A stretch of DNA of 26,722 nucleotides. It comes from Alphaproteobacteria bacterium. GTDB lineage: Bacteria; Pseudomonadota; Alphaproteobacteria; UBA8366. A program made the translations under genes and the position numbers. The stretch spans positions 1 to 26,722 of the forward strand of contig JABJCS010000639.1 of assembly GCA_018665505.1 (NCBI GenBank), read 5' to 3'. A model generated the notes under the pieces. That model saw only the letters and a list, made by a program, of their open reading frames with translations. It did no database searches and was not told the DNA's origin. Positions within the stretch are counted from its first letter, which is position 1, and every line of letters starts with the position of its first letter. Positions 24,751 to 26,722 of this stretch are shown here, piece after piece.

Positions 24751-25384
24751 TCCCGGCGGCGACTTGGGCGGCCGGTTCCGTAATCAGGCGATAGAGAATA
24801 CTCCAATTCGGCCCTATCCAAGGATCGAAAAGCTTCAGTTCGATACCCTCGCGGGCAAAACTCTCGTGATCGTAGAGACGATGTCCGCCCGACAAATTGA
24901 CGTATTTGTCTGCATTGAACTTGCGGCAAATTTCCAAAACACGGTCTTGGCCCGTGAAGCCGTTGGGGATTTGCAGCGTGCTGGTCCGCACGGTGTTGAA
25001 GGGGAGCCCCATTTCTCGACATGAAACCGACAACAGCTGCATGAGATATTCGACGACGTCACCGGAAGGCGTCAGCATGGCGTCCTGCAACGGGTGGTGG
25101 ATGCCGCGCAGGATCGGGAAAACGCCGCAGCGGGTTGTCATGGCCTGCGTTGCATTGTCGGCGAATGCCAGGTCGGCGATGCGAATGTTCATCGGACCTT
25201 TCGCGAGGGGGAGCGTCAGCCATCGAGCCTGGTTCGCCACACCCGGCAATTGATTCCGGTGAACCCAACCCCGGCGGGGAAATTGCACACAATCGTATAT
25301 GCAAACGACGTCTGCCTCCGCGAACAGTCGGAAATATCCGGCGTAGGGAATGAAATACGGCTGCATGACCGCGATAGTGGTCAT
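24734..25384 (-). CDS. WbqC-like family protein
   Basis: 216 aa, full length for the WbqC family. These proteins occur in O-antigen and other polysaccharide clusters and are thought to help transfer or tailor acyl groups on amino sugars; the reaction is not well established. Signature sequence: MQPYFIPYAGYFRLFAEAD, then VVCIYDCVQFPRRGWVHRNQ at the N-terminus, then RWLTLPLAKGPMNIRIADLA, and near the end ICRKFNADKYVNLSGGHRLY. The ATG at 25384 has AAAGG six bases upstream. It is convergent with the glycosyltransferase operon and divergent from the aminotransferase gene. Confidence 0.88.
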   Translation of the reverse strand: MTTIAVMQPYFIPYAGYFRLFAEADVVCIYDCVQFPRRGWVHRNQLPGVANQARWLTLPLAKGPMNIRIADLAFADNATQAMTTRCGVFPILRGIHHPLQDAMLTPSGDVVEYLMQLLSVSCREMGLPFNTVRTSTLQIPNGFTGQDRVLEICRKFNADKYVNLSGGHRLYDHESFAREGIELKLFDPWIGPNWSILYRLITEPAAQVAAGIRAQS

Positions 25385-25500
25385 CGGAACCTTTCAAAGC
25401 GGCTGTGTCCTGGAATCAGTTTAGTAGGGAAAACCCAAACATCCCAGCGATCACATTCCGTGGTTGACGTGCCTAGTCGTGCGGTGAAATCTCATTCTCG

Positions 25501-25680
25501 ATGTTGAATGCGGATAATGATTGGCTGAAAAGAGTGTCGGAGTTTCACCCGAAAGACGACGCTGAAAGGGCGATCGAGAGATATGGTGCAATACCTGTGG
25601 CTCGTCGCGGCAAAGGGCGCGGTGACAAAGACCGGGAAAAAGGCTTAGGCTGTATGCGGGAAGAAATGAAAGCCGTATGA
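25501..25680 (+). CDS. Small ORF (59 aa) overlapping the start of the aminotransferase gene
   Basis: Reads from an ATG at 25501 to a TGA at 25680, giving 59 residues, strongly charged (MLNADNDWLKRVSEFHPKDD, then RRGKGRGDKDREKGLG). Its TGA overlaps the next gene's ATG as ATGA, an arrangement typical of translational coupling. The upstream region has only a weak GGTGA at about 13 bases, so translation is uncertain. I recognise no family. It may be a leader peptide or a coincidental frame. Confidence 0.4.
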   Translation: MLNADNDWLKRVSEFHPKDDAERAIERYGAIPVARRGKGRGDKDREKGLGCMREEMKAV

Positions 25681-26722
25681 CCGATCCGCAGATGAAAATT
25701 CCACTGATGAGGCCCCGGTTACCGGACCGGCAGGCTCTGGCTTCTTATTTAGCGGAGATCGACAAAAATCGTTGGTATAGCAATTTCGGACCATTGGAAC
25801 GCCGGTTCGAGGCTAATTTGGCGGAACATTTTGGGCTCGGCGAACGACAAGTGATTTGTGTTGCGAATGGGACACAAGCGCTCAGCATCTCGCTAAAGTC
25901 CGTAGCTCGATTTCCCGTCGGATATTGCCTCATGCCGTCCTTCACATTTGCCGCGACACCGCATGCGGCGGTATCTGCCGGCCTTGAGCCTTATTTTCTC
26001 GACGTCGATCCCGGGACATGGGCGTTGGATCCGCGCAAACTGTTAAGCTTGCTTCCAGAGCTTGATGCGCCCATCGCCGCCGTCGTGCCCGTCGCGCCGT
26101 TCGGAGCTGCGGTAGATGTCGAAGCCTGGGACGAATTTCAGGATGCAACCGGTATCCCCGTTGTTATTGATGCGGCAGCGGGATTCGACAATGCTCGATG
26201 CGGTGCGTCGCCCGTGATGATCAGCCTGCATGCCACGAAGGTGATGGGAATCGGAGAAGGTGGTCTGATCTTGTGTCAAGACCTACAGATTGCGGAACGC
26301 GTCCGAGCTGGTCGAAATTTCGGTTTCATGGGGGAACGAGTCGCTGAAATTCCCGGTATGAACGCGAAATTGAGCGAATATGGAGCGGCGGTAGGGTTGG
26401 CGGCGCTCGCAGAATGGCCGGAGACCCGATTGGCCTTTCTAGATGTCGCGCGGCATTACCAAGAGATTTTCTCGGATGTGACGGGAGTTGGATTCGCGCC
26501 TGGATTTTTGTCCGGTAGTGCGAGTTCCACCTGCAATATTGTGTTGGAACGGCCGATCGCTTCCCAAGTAATAGAATCATTGGCACATGACGGTATCGAG
26601 GCTCGGCGTTGGTGGAACCTCGGTTGTCATAATGAGCCTGTTTTCGCCGGATGCCGGCGAGAAGGCCTCGAGGTAACGATGGACTTAGGCCGGAGGGTCG
26701 TCGGTTTACCGTTCTATAGAGA
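25677..26722 (+). CDS. DegT/DnrJ/EryC1/StrS family sugar aminotransferase (3' end cut by window edge)
   Basis: PLP-dependent aminotransferase that puts an amino group on a nucleotide-linked keto sugar, a step toward amino-deoxy sugars. About 348 residues are visible; family members are 360-400, so little is missing. N-terminal motif: RWYSNFGPLERRFEANLAEH, then NGTQALSISLKSV and LMPSFTFAATPHA. The PLP-binding Lys is in SLHATKVMGIGEGGLI, preceded by VVIDAAAGFDN. Start ATG 25677 overlaps the small ORF. It likely supplies a precursor for the neighbouring NeuD-like, WbqC-like and GT41 proteins; the exact sugar cannot be told from sequence. Confidence 0.9.
   Translation, partial: MTDPQMKIPLMRPRLPDRQALASYLAEIDKNRWYSNFGPLERRFEANLAEHFGLGERQVICVANGTQALSISLKSVARFPVGYCLMPSFTFAATPHAAVSAGLEPYFLDVDPGTWALDPRKLLSLLPELDAPIAAVVPVAPFGAAVDVEAWDEFQDATGIPVVIDAAAGFDNARCGASPVMISLHATKVMGIGEGGLILCQDLQIAERVRAGRNFGFMGERVAEIPGMNAKLSEYGAAVGLAALAEWPETRLAFLDVARHYQEIFSDVTGVGFAPGFLSGSASSTCNIVLERPIASQVIESLAHDGIEARRWWNLGCHNEPVFAGCRREGLEVTMDLGRRVVGLPFYR

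Overview
The window looks like an alphaproteobacterium of the Rhodospirillales/Caulobacter type. The evidence is a flagellar cluster in the alphaproteobacterial order (fliF-fliG-fliH-fliN-motA-like-flbD-flhA), a SciP (CtrA-inhibitor) gene, a FlbD-type sigma-54 activator with a degenerate receiver, and sigma-54 and CtrA-like promoter elements. Base composition is moderate and even, with AT-rich intergenic regions. No tRNA, rRNA, IS element, CRISPR array or phage gene was recognised.

Layout. (1) Positions 1-8044, minus strand: basal-body and motor-switch operon read fliF, fliG, fliH, fliN, a MotA-like gene, flbD, flhA (flhA cut by the left edge). (2) 8045-8418: gap upstream of fliF with two palindromic operator-like sites. 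(3) 8419-8709: sciP, with a CtrA-like box upstream. (4) 8889-12616, minus strand: hook operon fliK-flgD-flgE, with a near-perfect sigma-54 promoter in front and a rho-independent terminator behind. (5) 12979-13413: flaG with a perfect sigma-54 promoter and a folded leader of about 180 nt. (6) 14001-15834: a PhyH-type dioxygenase, a type II haloacid-dehalogenase-like protein and a small lipoprotein. (7) 15993-17563: a beta-propeller protein coupled to a NeuD-like acyltransferase. (8) 17644-20331: a multi-PAS histidine kinase split by one in-frame TAG. (9) 20498-24750: two tandem TPR plus GT41 (O-GlcNAc-transferase/SPINDLY-like) glycosyltransferases. (10) 24734-26722: WbqC-like protein, a 59-codon ORF, and a DegT-type sugar aminotransferase cut by the right edge.

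How the parts fit. The left half builds the flagellar base, switch, hook and filament-associated parts, and holds its own regulators: FlbD (sigma-54 activator) and SciP (CtrA brake). A 13-bp palindrome, GGCA(A/G)AAWTTGCC, recurs upstream of fliF, fliK and flaG, and is a good candidate for the FlbD (ftr-like) site. The right half looks like an amino-sugar and glycosylation locus. Its position beside flagellar genes, with two soluble TPR-GT41 enzymes, suggests flagellin or surface-protein glycosylation; this is inference. The main items for a second look are the tandem TPR-GT41 locus, the shared operator, the amber-split kinase, and the NeuD/beta-propeller pair.
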